64,000 bases of DNA, from positions 1-64,000 of the forward strand of contig DATHJB010000212.1 of NCBI GenBank assembly GCA_035316325.1, written 5' to 3'. Position numbers and translations under genes: made by a program. Positions 25,686-32,864 of the stretch are shown here, piece by piece. Numbering within the stretch: the stretch's first letter is position 1; every line of letters begins with the position of its first letter. The notes beneath the pieces were generated by a model. The model did no database searches, was not told where the DNA came from, and saw only the letters and a list, made by a program, of their open reading frames with translations. The stretch is from Acidimicrobiales bacterium. GTDB taxonomy: Bacteria > Actinomycetota > Acidimicrobiia > Acidimicrobiales > VFJN01.

Positions 25686-26264
25686 ATGACCGCCGCCACG
25701 GACACATCTGAAGGCGCTGTGCGCCAGTATCTGCTCTTTCTCCAGGATCCCGGGCAGTTGAGGGATGACAAGGAGATCCAGAGGCAGACCCAGGCCGTGC
25801 TCGACGCCAGCGACCCCGTCGACAAGCTCAAGGCGCTGGCCGAGCTGGAGCGGCTGGCCAGCATCGACGAGGAGCCGATCCGCAAGGGCTTCGTCGAGCA
25901 CGCCAAGTACTGGGCCGAGGCCCAGTCGGTCCCCGTCCCGCTCTCCGCGTTCCGCGAGCTGAAGGTGCCCGACGAGGTCCTCCGGGAGGCCGGGTTCGAC
26001 GTCCCCGCGCCGCGGGGCCGCAGCGCGGGCACGGGGGATCGCCAGCGGGCCAAGGCCGTGCCGGTGGAGACCATCAAGTCCTACGTTCTCGGCCTCAAGG
26101 GGACGTTCGTGCTGACCGACGTCATGAGCGGCGTCGGCGGCAGTCAGGCGACGGTGCGCAAGGCCGTCGACGAGCTGGTGGAGTCCGGCGCCGTCGAGAA
26201 GCTCGGCCCGATGTCGGACTACTCCGGCCGCGGCCGCGCCCCGGTGCAGTACAGCCGGAGCTGA
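25686..26264 (+). CDS. Hypothetical protein with C-terminal winged-helix-like domain
   Basis: 192 aa, ATG 25686. No Shine-Dalgarno is visible, and TATGTT lies just before the start, so translation from a leaderless mRNA is possible. Residues 8-75 are helical (VRQYLLFLQDPGQLRDDKEI, then LKALAELERLASIDEEPIRK). Residues 125-190 look like a winged helix: ETIKSYVLGLKGTFVLTDVM, GSQATVRKAVDELVESGAVE, then a Gly/Arg-rich wing (YSGRGRAPVQYS). A DNA-binding or regulatory role is inferred. Its AT-rich upstream region contrasts with its GC-rich body. A clear hairpin terminator follows. Confidence 0.7.
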   Translation: MTAATDTSEGAVRQYLLFLQDPGQLRDDKEIQRQTQAVLDASDPVDKLKALAELERLASIDEEPIRKGFVEHAKYWAEAQSVPVPLSAFRELKVPDEVLREAGFDVPAPRGRSAGTGDRQRAKAVPVETIKSYVLGLKGTFVLTDVMSGVGGSQATVRKAVDELVESGAVEKLGPMSDYSGRGRAPVQYSRS

Positions 26265-26290
26265 CCCGGCGGACTTCCGCCCGCCGGGTC
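26263..26290. terminator. Bidirectional hairpin between winged-helix gene and amidase
   Basis: GACCCGGCGG (26263-26272) pairs perfectly with CCGCCGGGTC (26281-26290) around an 8-nt loop. It starts at the stop codon of the + gene and lies 25 nt before the end of the convergent amidase. Confidence 0.65.
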
Positions 26291-26315
26291 GTCAGGGGCT
26301 CACGAGGTCACGAGA

Positions 26316-27989
26316 TCACGACTCGTCGGGTGGCTGCGCGTCGGCGTCGACGGTGAACGGAGCGGCCAGGGTGCGGGCCGGCGCCCCGGCCGCGGCCGTG
26401 ACCGTCGGGTCGGGAGGACGGCGCTGGTGCCAATCGGTGAGCGCCTGGTAGGTGGCGATCACCGACAGGATCCGCTGCTCCGCGAACGGCGGCCCGCCCA
26501 GCACCGCGCCCCGGGGCACGGTGAGCCCGGTGGTCGCGTCGGTGCCGAAGCCGATCGGGAAGGAGCACACCGGGTGCCCGATCGAGTCGAAGTCGCCGAC
26601 GTTGGGCACCAGCACCAGGTCGCACTGCGTGAACAGCTGCTCCTGCGCCCGCTTGAACGCCACGTAGCGGATCTGCATCGCCTTCAGGTAGGTGGTGGCG
26701 CTGCGCAGGGTGCCGCCGAGGAAGCCGGTGAGCCGGGTGGCGAACTGCGCCACATCCTCCCGCAGGTAGGGCAGGAAGGCGTTGGTGCCCTCGCCCGTGG
26801 TCGACGACAGGAGCTGCAGGACCTCCCAGTCGTCCGGCAGCGTCACGTCCGCCACCGAGCAGCCCGGGATCGACGCCAGCTCGTCGACCAGGGCGGCCCG
26901 CAGCGCGGCCTGCTCCGGGTCCGAGGGCGTCGACCACCCCGGCAGGACCCCGACCTTCGTGCGCCAACGCAGCTCGAGTCGACGGCGCCGGGTGACCGGT
27001 GTCGCCGCGGTCACGTAGTCGGGCACCGGCGGCAGCCCGACGGTACGGGGGTCATGAGGGTCGGCGCCCGCCAGCGCCTGCAGCATGATGGCCGCGTCCT
27101 TGGCGTCACGAGCCAGCGGCCCCGTGTGGTCACGGGTGTAGGTGAGCGGGATGACGCCGTAGAGCGACGTCCGGCCGAACGTCGGCTTGAAGGCGGTGAG
27201 GCCCTGGGCCAGGCCGGGGCTGGTGATCGAGCCGCCGGTCTGCGTGCCGATCCCCGACGTCGCCAGCCGGGCGGCGACCGCCGTGGCCGTGCCACCCGAC
27301 GAGCCGCTCGGGCTCAACCGGATGTCGTCGGGGCTCCAGGCGTTGCGGGTGGTGGGGATGTTGGTGCCGGGCAGCAGGGCACGACCCGACGCCAGCGGCC
27401 CCATCTGCGCCTTGCCGATCACCAGGCCGTCCGCGGCCCGCAGCCGGGCCACGCACGTCGAGTCGTAGGCGGGCTGGAAGTCGGCGAAGATCGGGCTGTT
27501 GCCGGTCGTGAGCAGGTCGGCGGTGTAGTAGTTGTCCTTCGGAGCCATGGCCGTGCCCCACAGCAGGGCGCCCCGGCCGGGTCGTCGTCCGAGGGCGCCG
27601 GCCGCGGCGAGCAGCGACTCCCGCGACGGCCGGTCGTTGAAGGCCAGGTAGATCGACTCGAAGCGGTCGAGCCGGTCGAGGTAGGCCTCCATCAGGTCGG
27701 TGGGCGTGAGCCGCCGGCGCTCGAAGGCGGCGAGCGCCTCGGCGATGGTGAGCTCGGTGGGATCGTCGAGGGCCTCCTGGCGGACGGTGTCGGCGGCCGG
27801 CTGCCGGTAGCTCGCCGCGGTCCGGTCGGCGGCGGACACGGGGCGCGGCGCCAGCAGGGTGCCGGCCGACGCGGCCGTGCTGATCCACGCCGCCCGCTCG
27901 AGCAGCCAGCGCCGGCCGACGACGGTGTCCTGCGGCGGCGGCTGGTCGACGGGGGCATCGGTCTCGACGCTGGGGACGGTGTCGGTCAT
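26316..27989 (-). CDS. Tat-exported amidase (amidase-signature family)
   Basis: 557 aa from ATG 27989, which overlaps the upstream stop (ATGA). A twin-arginine signal is present: R26-R27-W-L-L, then a hydrophobic stretch to about residue 45 and an APRPVSAA cleavage-like site. The Ser-cisSer-Lys triad is complete: Lys151 (MAPKDNYY), Ser230/231 (SPSGSSGGTAT) and nucleophile Ser254 (GTQTGGSI). The rest follows family order (FKPTFGRTSLYGVIPL, DHTGPLARDAKDAAI). It hydrolyses an amide, probably outside the membrane. The partner gene upstream is translationally coupled. Confidence 0.88.
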   Translation of the reverse strand: MTDTVPSVETDAPVDQPPPQDTVVGRRWLLERAAWISTAASAGTLLAPRPVSAADRTAASYRQPAADTVRQEALDDPTELTIAEALAAFERRRLTPTDLMEAYLDRLDRFESIYLAFNDRPSRESLLAAAGALGRRPGRGALLWGTAMAPKDNYYTADLLTTGNSPIFADFQPAYDSTCVARLRAADGLVIGKAQMGPLASGRALLPGTNIPTTRNAWSPDDIRLSPSGSSGGTATAVAARLATSGIGTQTGGSITSPGLAQGLTAFKPTFGRTSLYGVIPLTYTRDHTGPLARDAKDAAIMLQALAGADPHDPRTVGLPPVPDYVTAATPVTRRRRLELRWRTKVGVLPGWSTPSDPEQAALRAALVDELASIPGCSVADVTLPDDWEVLQLLSSTTGEGTNAFLPYLREDVAQFATRLTGFLGGTLRSATTYLKAMQIRYVAFKRAQEQLFTQCDLVLVPNVGDFDSIGHPVCSFPIGFGTDATTGLTVPRGAVLGGPPFAEQRILSVIATYQALTDWHQRRPPDPTVTAAAGAPARTLAAPFTVDADAQPPDES

Positions 27990-28243
27990 CGGTCCAGCTC
28001 CGTCCACTCGGCGAACGGTGCGGGGTAGAGCACGGCGACGTCGGCCTGCGCGTCGAGACCGGCGAACTCGGTGATGTCGACTTCGCCGCGCAGCGTGCTG
28101 CGGGCGCTGGACAGGCAGCGGGTCTGGTCGACGACCGCTGCCGGGTCGTCGACGGGGAGGACGGAGATGTCGATGCCGAGCAGTGCCCAGTAGGTCTTCG
28201 CCAGGGCGTCGAGCTCTGTATCTGTGGGTGGGGAGACGGCCAT
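27986..28243 (-). CDS. Small protein coupled to the amidase (AtzG/GatC-like candidate)
   Basis: 85 aa from ATG 28243 (in-frame alternatives: GTG 28276, ATG 28267; none has a good ribosome site). Its stop overlaps the amidase start by 4 nt. The pattern LDALAKTYWALLGIDIS...VVDQTRCLSSARSTL, then a C-terminal PAPFAEW, resembles AtzG-like GatC-type subunits that precede AtzE amidases (helix with ALLGL, a second helix, and an A-P-V-F-x-P tail). No signal peptide is present, so it would either stay inside as a folding partner or travel with the folded amidase through Tat. Family assignment is tentative. Confidence 0.6.
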   Translation of the reverse strand: MAVSPPTDTELDALAKTYWALLGIDISVLPVDDPAAVVDQTRCLSSARSTLRGEVDITEFAGLDAQADVAVLYPAPFAEWTELDR

Positions 28244-28324
28244 GGACGCAATGTCCGGGTGGCGCATTTCCGGCACGTGGGCCGCCGGTGAACGCCGTGG
28301 GGCAGGTGCCTTGAGCCTCCGTGA

Positions 28325-30163
28325 TCACAAGTCGGAGGCGGTCACGTAGCAGTGGTCGCTGGCCTGCATGTCGCAGTACGTGGCGTCGGTGGCCTGCCGG
28401 GCACCCGAGGAGACGTGGTAGATCGCGTCGATCTGGTCCGAGGCCGGCGGGCGGTGGGCGCTGCTCGTCGGCCGGGTGGTGAGCGACCGGTAGCCCTGCT
28501 CCGCGAGCAGCTCCTCGGACGCCGCCCGCCCCAGGTTGAAGTCGCCGGCCAGCACCTTGTCGACGTCGGCCCCGTAGCGCTCGACGGCCCGCCCCATGTA
28601 CTCCACCACCTGCCGGGTGGCCACGGTCGGCCCGCGGCGCGGCGACTCGAGGTGGGTGCTGCAGTACACCCGCCGCTGCTCGCCCAGCCCGCCGACCGCG
28701 CACGCCATGCCCCGGCACTCGTGATGGCGGCGGTCGCAGGGCACGGCGGTCTGGGCGGTGAACTCGTCCCACGTGGCCAGCCGCGGCTCCAGGCCGGCGT
28801 CGACCATCACCACGTTGCCGAACTGCTTCACGGCCCCCGAGCAGTTGGTGGTGGTGCCCAGGGCGACGTAACCGGCCGCGGCCCGATACCCGGGCAGCCG
28901 GCCCGTGAGGTGGGCGACGTCGTCGTAGCAGGCCTCGTTGAGCGACAGCGCCTCGGGCCGCTCGTGTTCGACGAACCAGGCCACGACGTCACGGCTGTGC
29001 GCCCGCACCCCGTCGCCGCAGGCGGCCGAGCAGAGGTTGTAGTGGTGCACGCCCTGCGGTGGCGACGCCATCGGGGCCGGGGCGACCGCCGCGGCCCCGG
29101 TCGCGGCTCGGGCCGCCGGCACGAGCTCCACCGCGCAGGACGTGACGCCACCGCCTTCCCGGTAGCTGGTGGCGCACCAGAACAGTGACCCGCCGGAGTC
29201 GTCGATCTGGAGGGCGGTCGGCATGCGGCCGACCTCGACGCCGGGAACGACCAGGCCCGTGGCGTGCGGCCCGTCGCCGCCGGCCACCAGCAGCGACCCG
29301 TCGTCGCCCACCGAGTAGCGGCTGCCGGTGCTGGTCGTGGCCCAGGCGAGCGACGCCGGCCGCCCGGCACCCACCGACTGCCAGCCACCCTCACCCGGCG
29401 ACCACCGGGCCACGGTGGAGTCACCCCCACGGGTCTCGTAGCCGCCCGGGGCGCAGTGGGCGTTGCGCCCGTAGGGCATCGACGTGTCGCCGCCCTCGAC
29501 GGGCGCCCACGCCGAGCCGTCCCACCGCAGCAGCCGCAACGAGAACGTGGTCGACGTGGGCGACCCGTTGCCGTGCGGCGCGGCCGTGGCGTCGGCGGTC
29601 AGGTCGTAGAGGTCGCCGTCGACCAGGCACGGCTCGCCGCCGGTCCATGGCACCTCGTCGAGGATCCGCCCCCGCACGACGTCGACCTGGGTGAGCAGCC
29701 CGTCGGCGTTGACCCACAGCGTGTCGCCCTCGGCGCCGACGAGCGCGGCGCCGTCGAGCCCGGACGGCCACCCCGACGACTGCCGCAACGTGACCGTCCG
29801 CTCGTGGCGGCCCCGGCCGTCGAGCACGGTGACCTCGGCGATCCGGTGCTCGCACCCCGACCCGTCGCAGCGGATGCCGCCGAACACCACCCGCCCGGCC
29901 ACCGAGGTGCCGAACGGCGTCGAGTACCGGGGGAGCGAGGCGGCCCGGCTGACCGACCCGTCGCCCGCCACCCGCACCAGGTCGCCGGTGCGGTCGAGCA
30001 CGAAGCCCACGCCGTCGCCGGCGACGACCACCGCCAGCGCCCGCTCGCGGGCGAGGTCGGGCGCGCTGCCGGGGGCCAGCGTGTCGATGGGGACCGACAC
30101 GAGCAGCGCTCCCAGGCCGTAGGCGGTGAGCAGGCGCACGCGCAGGAACCTGCGGAATCCCAC
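28325..30163 (-). CDS. Secreted two-domain protein: propeller-like N-half plus endonuclease/exonuclease/phosphatase domain
   Basis: 612 aa, ATG 30163. There is a signal peptide or anchor at 1-33. Residues about 35-350 are repetitive beta strands with aromatic-rich WxxG turns (RWDGSAWAPVEGGD, RWSPGEGGWQSVGAG), as in propellers. Residues about 370-612 carry EEP superfamily motifs: HHYNLCSAAC, a Glu in LSLNEACYDD, GNVVMV, CSTHLESP, LAGDFNLGR (catalytic Asp-x-Asn), QIDAIYH, and the final SDHCYV (Asp-His). The enzyme should cleave a phosphodiester or phosphomonoester outside the cell (DNase or phosphatase). Four or more Cys residues in the EEP part could form disulfides. Confidence 0.78.
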   Translation of the reverse strand: MGFRRFLRVRLLTAYGLGALLVSVPIDTLAPGSAPDLARERALAVVVAGDGVGFVLDRTGDLVRVAGDGSVSRAASLPRYSTPFGTSVAGRVVFGGIRCDGSGCEHRIAEVTVLDGRGRHERTVTLRQSSGWPSGLDGAALVGAEGDTLWVNADGLLTQVDVVRGRILDEVPWTGGEPCLVDGDLYDLTADATAAPHGNGSPTSTTFSLRLLRWDGSAWAPVEGGDTSMPYGRNAHCAPGGYETRGGDSTVARWSPGEGGWQSVGAGRPASLAWATTSTGSRYSVGDDGSLLVAGGDGPHATGLVVPGVEVGRMPTALQIDDSGGSLFWCATSYREGGGVTSCAVELVPAARAATGAAAVAPAPMASPPQGVHHYNLCSAACGDGVRAHSRDVVAWFVEHERPEALSLNEACYDDVAHLTGRLPGYRAAAGYVALGTTTNCSGAVKQFGNVVMVDAGLEPRLATWDEFTAQTAVPCDRRHHECRGMACAVGGLGEQRRVYCSTHLESPRRGPTVATRQVVEYMGRAVERYGADVDKVLAGDFNLGRAASEELLAEQGYRSLTTRPTSSAHRPPASDQIDAIYHVSSGARQATDATYCDMQASDHCYVTASDL

Positions 30164-30267
30164 ACCCGGAGGGGACCACGCGCCGGTGGCGCCTCCCTGG
30201 CCGCTCCGTGACCACCGCCCGACGCCGAGGCGAACCTCTCGCCAACTCGGTCACCGCCACCCGACGG

Positions 30268-32667
30268 TCAGAGCACGCCGGACGCTCGGGCGGCGCGGAC
30301 GGCGGCGGCGCGGGAGCCGACGCCGAGCTTGCGGTACAGCGAGCGGACGTGGGTCTTCAGGGTGTTGGTGGTGATGTCGAGCTGGGTGGCGATCTCGGGG
30401 TTGGTCAGGTCGCTGGGCAGGTAGCGGAGCACGCTCAGCTCGCGGCGGCTCAGTGTCAGGTCGGTCCCGCCGGCCAACGACAGGTGCCGCTGCAGGCCGT
30501 CCAGGGAGACGACCAGCGGCAGCAGCTGCCGGCGGGTCTCGGCCAGGCTGCGCAGGACGGGCAGCAGCTCGGGGGCCTCTTCGACGAACACGTGGCAGAA
30601 CCCCTCGCGGGCCCCGGCGCTGGCGGCGTCGAGCAGCCGCCGGTCGCGGACGTCGTGGTCGGCGCGCAGCCCGGCGATCCGGGCCGCCCGCAGGTCGGTG
30701 ACCAGCCGGGTGCGCAGGTCCGGCACGGGGACGGCGTCGAGCAGGTCGGTCGCCGCCCGCAGGTCCCGCTGGGCCAGCGCCCGGGTGACGTCGAGCAGCT
30801 GCCGGTCGATCCCGGGACGCAGCCCGTCGATCAACGGCGAGGCGCCGTTGACGTCGCCCACCTCGATCCGCAGCTGCGCTTCCAGCACGTCGAGCACCGG
30901 TCGCACCGACTTGGGCACCGGCTGTTCCCCGTCTCTCCGCCGCAGCTCCTCGACGACGGCGAGTCCTGCGGCGGGACCACCCCGGGCCGCCCGCACCCGG
31001 GCCAGCTCCACCCGGGCGACCACCACCCCGGTCAGCCAGCCGCGCTCCCCGTACCCGTCGACGGTCGCCAGCAGCAGCGCCTCGGCCTCGCCGAACGCAC
31101 CCTGCTCGACCAGCACCCGCGCCAGTGCCACCCGCGCCTCGTTTCCGGCGGCGTGGAAGGGCACCCCGAGCGCCTCGCCCGTACCGAGGGACTGCCGGGC
31201 CAGGCTCTCGGCCCGGAGGAGCGCACCCTGGCGCTCGGCGCTCCGCGCCCGCAGCGCCGGCACGAGCAGCCCCCGGATCAGCTCCGACGAGCGGGTGTCG
31301 TCGAGGAGCGCGCAGTAGGCCTCGGCCTCGTCGTGCTGGTCGAGCTGCACGTGGTTGATCGCCAGGTTGGCCACCAGCCGACGACGCAGGGGCGGGTTGG
31401 CGTCGCCGAGCCGGGCCAGCGCTTCGTTGCCGACCTCGATCGTCCGCACGGGGTCGTCGTCGAACGAGTGCCAGATCGAGCGAGCGGCCGCCAGCAGGCC
31501 GCGCGCCGGGTCGTCGCGGGGTGCGTGCCGCAGGGCGCGGTCGGCCCGGTCCATCCAGTCGGCCGCGTGGTCGATCCAGCCGGTGCGGGTGAGCACCGCG
31601 GCGACGTAGACCATGCGGGTGGGCGTCTCGGCGATCCAACCCGGCGGGAACACCGCGCTCCAGTCGACCCCGCGGCCGATGCCGTCGCTGGTGGTCATGA
31701 ACTGGACGTCGGCCGCCAGCAGGTCGAGGGCGTGCTCACCGTCGCCGGCGGCGACGAGGTGGCCGACGGCGTCGGGTCTGTCCTGGTCGAGGAACCAGCC
31801 GGCGGCCCGGTGGTGCAGGGTGCGCACCTCGGCCCCGCCCCGCTCCCGCAGCCGGGCCCGCAGCAGCTCGGCGAACAGGGGCTGGTAGCGGAACCACACC
31901 TCCTCGTCGTCGAGCGGCAGCAGGAACAGGTTGGCCCGGCGCACCCGGTCGAGCAGCCGCCCGGCGTCGGCCGACCCGGTGACGACGCGGCACAGGTCGG
32001 CGGTGAAGCGGGCCAGCACCGACGTGGTGGTCAGGAACTCGCGGACGTCGTCGGGCTGGTCGGCCAGGAGCTCGTCGAGCAGCGCCCGGCCGGCCGGCGT
32101 GGCGACGGACCCGGTGGCCGGGGTGGCGGTCAGGAGCCGGAGCCCCGCCGCCCAGCCCTCGGAGCGCTCGGCCAGGTCGTGCAGCTCGGCCCGGTCGGCA
32201 GGGGAGAGCGGGTCGTGGGCGAACGCCGCCGCCACCTCGTCGGGCCGGAAGCGCAGGTCGTCCGGCCCGATCTCCGCCAGCAGGCCCTGCGCCCGCCAGC
32301 GCGCGATGGGCAGGTCGAGCCGGCGGCGGGTGGTGACCAGCAGCCGCACGTGGCGCGGCACCGCCTCCACCAGGTGCCCCAGCGCCTCCAGCGCCGCCGG
32401 GTCGTCGACCAGCTGCATGTCCTCGATCACGACGACGGTGGTCTCGTCGGGTGAGCCGATGCGGTCGGCTCGGGGGAGCCCGCCGGCCGTGAGGTGGTGG
32501 CCGTCGACCCAGGTGACCCGGCACTCGCCCGTCGCCGCGAACTGCTCGACGGCCACGGTCTTGCCGTAGCCGAAGGGCGCCTGGACGATCGTCAGCGTGC
32601 TCGCCGTGGCCCGGCGGATCAGGTCGACCACTCGCTGACGCCGCACGAGCAGCATCTCGTGGTGCAT
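30268..32667 (-). CDS. LAL1: MalT-like LuxR-family ATPase regulator
   Basis: 799 aa, ATG 32667. The N-terminal STAND ATPase has Walker A with Lys36 (APFGYGKT) and Walker B TTVVVIEDMQLVDD. A long alpha-helical MalT-type middle follows. The C-terminal LuxR HTH is residues about 735-799 (LSRRELSVLRYLPSDLTNPE, then TNTLKTHVRSLYRKLGVGSR). It is most similar to LAL2: both begin MHH and share WS.VFP..W and (D/T)HA..W. The 30-bp triple-hexamer element (32821-32850) lies 153 nt upstream, pointing toward the gene, with a 15-bp hairpin between. It is one of four such regulators in 11 kb. Effector unknown. Confidence 0.9.
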   Translation of the reverse strand: MHHEMLLVRRQRVVDLIRRATASTLTIVQAPFGYGKTVAVEQFAATGECRVTWVDGHHLTAGGLPRADRIGSPDETTVVVIEDMQLVDDPAALEALGHLVEAVPRHVRLLVTTRRRLDLPIARWRAQGLLAEIGPDDLRFRPDEVAAAFAHDPLSPADRAELHDLAERSEGWAAGLRLLTATPATGSVATPAGRALLDELLADQPDDVREFLTTTSVLARFTADLCRVVTGSADAGRLLDRVRRANLFLLPLDDEEVWFRYQPLFAELLRARLRERGGAEVRTLHHRAAGWFLDQDRPDAVGHLVAAGDGEHALDLLAADVQFMTTSDGIGRGVDWSAVFPPGWIAETPTRMVYVAAVLTRTGWIDHAADWMDRADRALRHAPRDDPARGLLAAARSIWHSFDDDPVRTIEVGNEALARLGDANPPLRRRLVANLAINHVQLDQHDEAEAYCALLDDTRSSELIRGLLVPALRARSAERQGALLRAESLARQSLGTGEALGVPFHAAGNEARVALARVLVEQGAFGEAEALLLATVDGYGERGWLTGVVVARVELARVRAARGGPAAGLAVVEELRRRDGEQPVPKSVRPVLDVLEAQLRIEVGDVNGASPLIDGLRPGIDRQLLDVTRALAQRDLRAATDLLDAVPVPDLRTRLVTDLRAARIAGLRADHDVRDRRLLDAASAGAREGFCHVFVEEAPELLPVLRSLAETRRQLLPLVVSLDGLQRHLSLAGGTDLTLSRRELSVLRYLPSDLTNPEIATQLDITTNTLKTHVRSLYRKLGVGSRAAAVRAARASGVL

Positions 32668-32740
32668 CAGCCACCAAGCGTAGCTATCGGCCCCTTCCGT
32701 CAGGCAGGTCGCATCACCGACGGTGGCAGAAGAGGGAGGG

Positions 32741-32791
32741 AGGGCTCGGCGTCGGAGCTGGGGGGAGGGTTGGGGCCCGACGCCGAGCCCT
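32741..32791 (-). promoter_or_regulatory. Long hairpin in the LAL1 leader
   Basis: AGGGCTCGGCGTCGG (32741-32755) and CCGACGCCGAGCCCT (32777-32791) form a perfect 15-bp stem with a 21-nt loop. It sits 29 nt downstream of the composite element and 73 nt before the LAL1 start. The flank CGCAGAGGGCTCGGCGTCG resembles the equivalent place before the 85-aa ORF at 41279 (CGCAAAGCGGCTGGGCGTCG). It could be a 5'-leader structure, or a LAL2 terminator lacking a T-run. Confidence 0.7.
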
Positions 32792-32820
32792 CTGCGCTGA
32801 GATCAGTGTGGGGGCACGAC

Positions 32821-32850
32821 GGGTGAGAGGGCGTCACTCGCAGAGGGTGA
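32821..32850 (-). promoter_or_regulatory. Triple-hexamer composite element E1 (LAL1)
   Basis: On the + strand: GGGTGA-N7-TCACTC-N5-GGGTGA. Read toward LAL1 this is TCACCC-N5-GAGTGA-N7-TCACCC, with one mismatch from the common pattern. It lies between LAL2 (stop 32865) and LAL1. Confidence 0.85.
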
Positions 32851-32864
32851 TCGTGCGGACGTCG

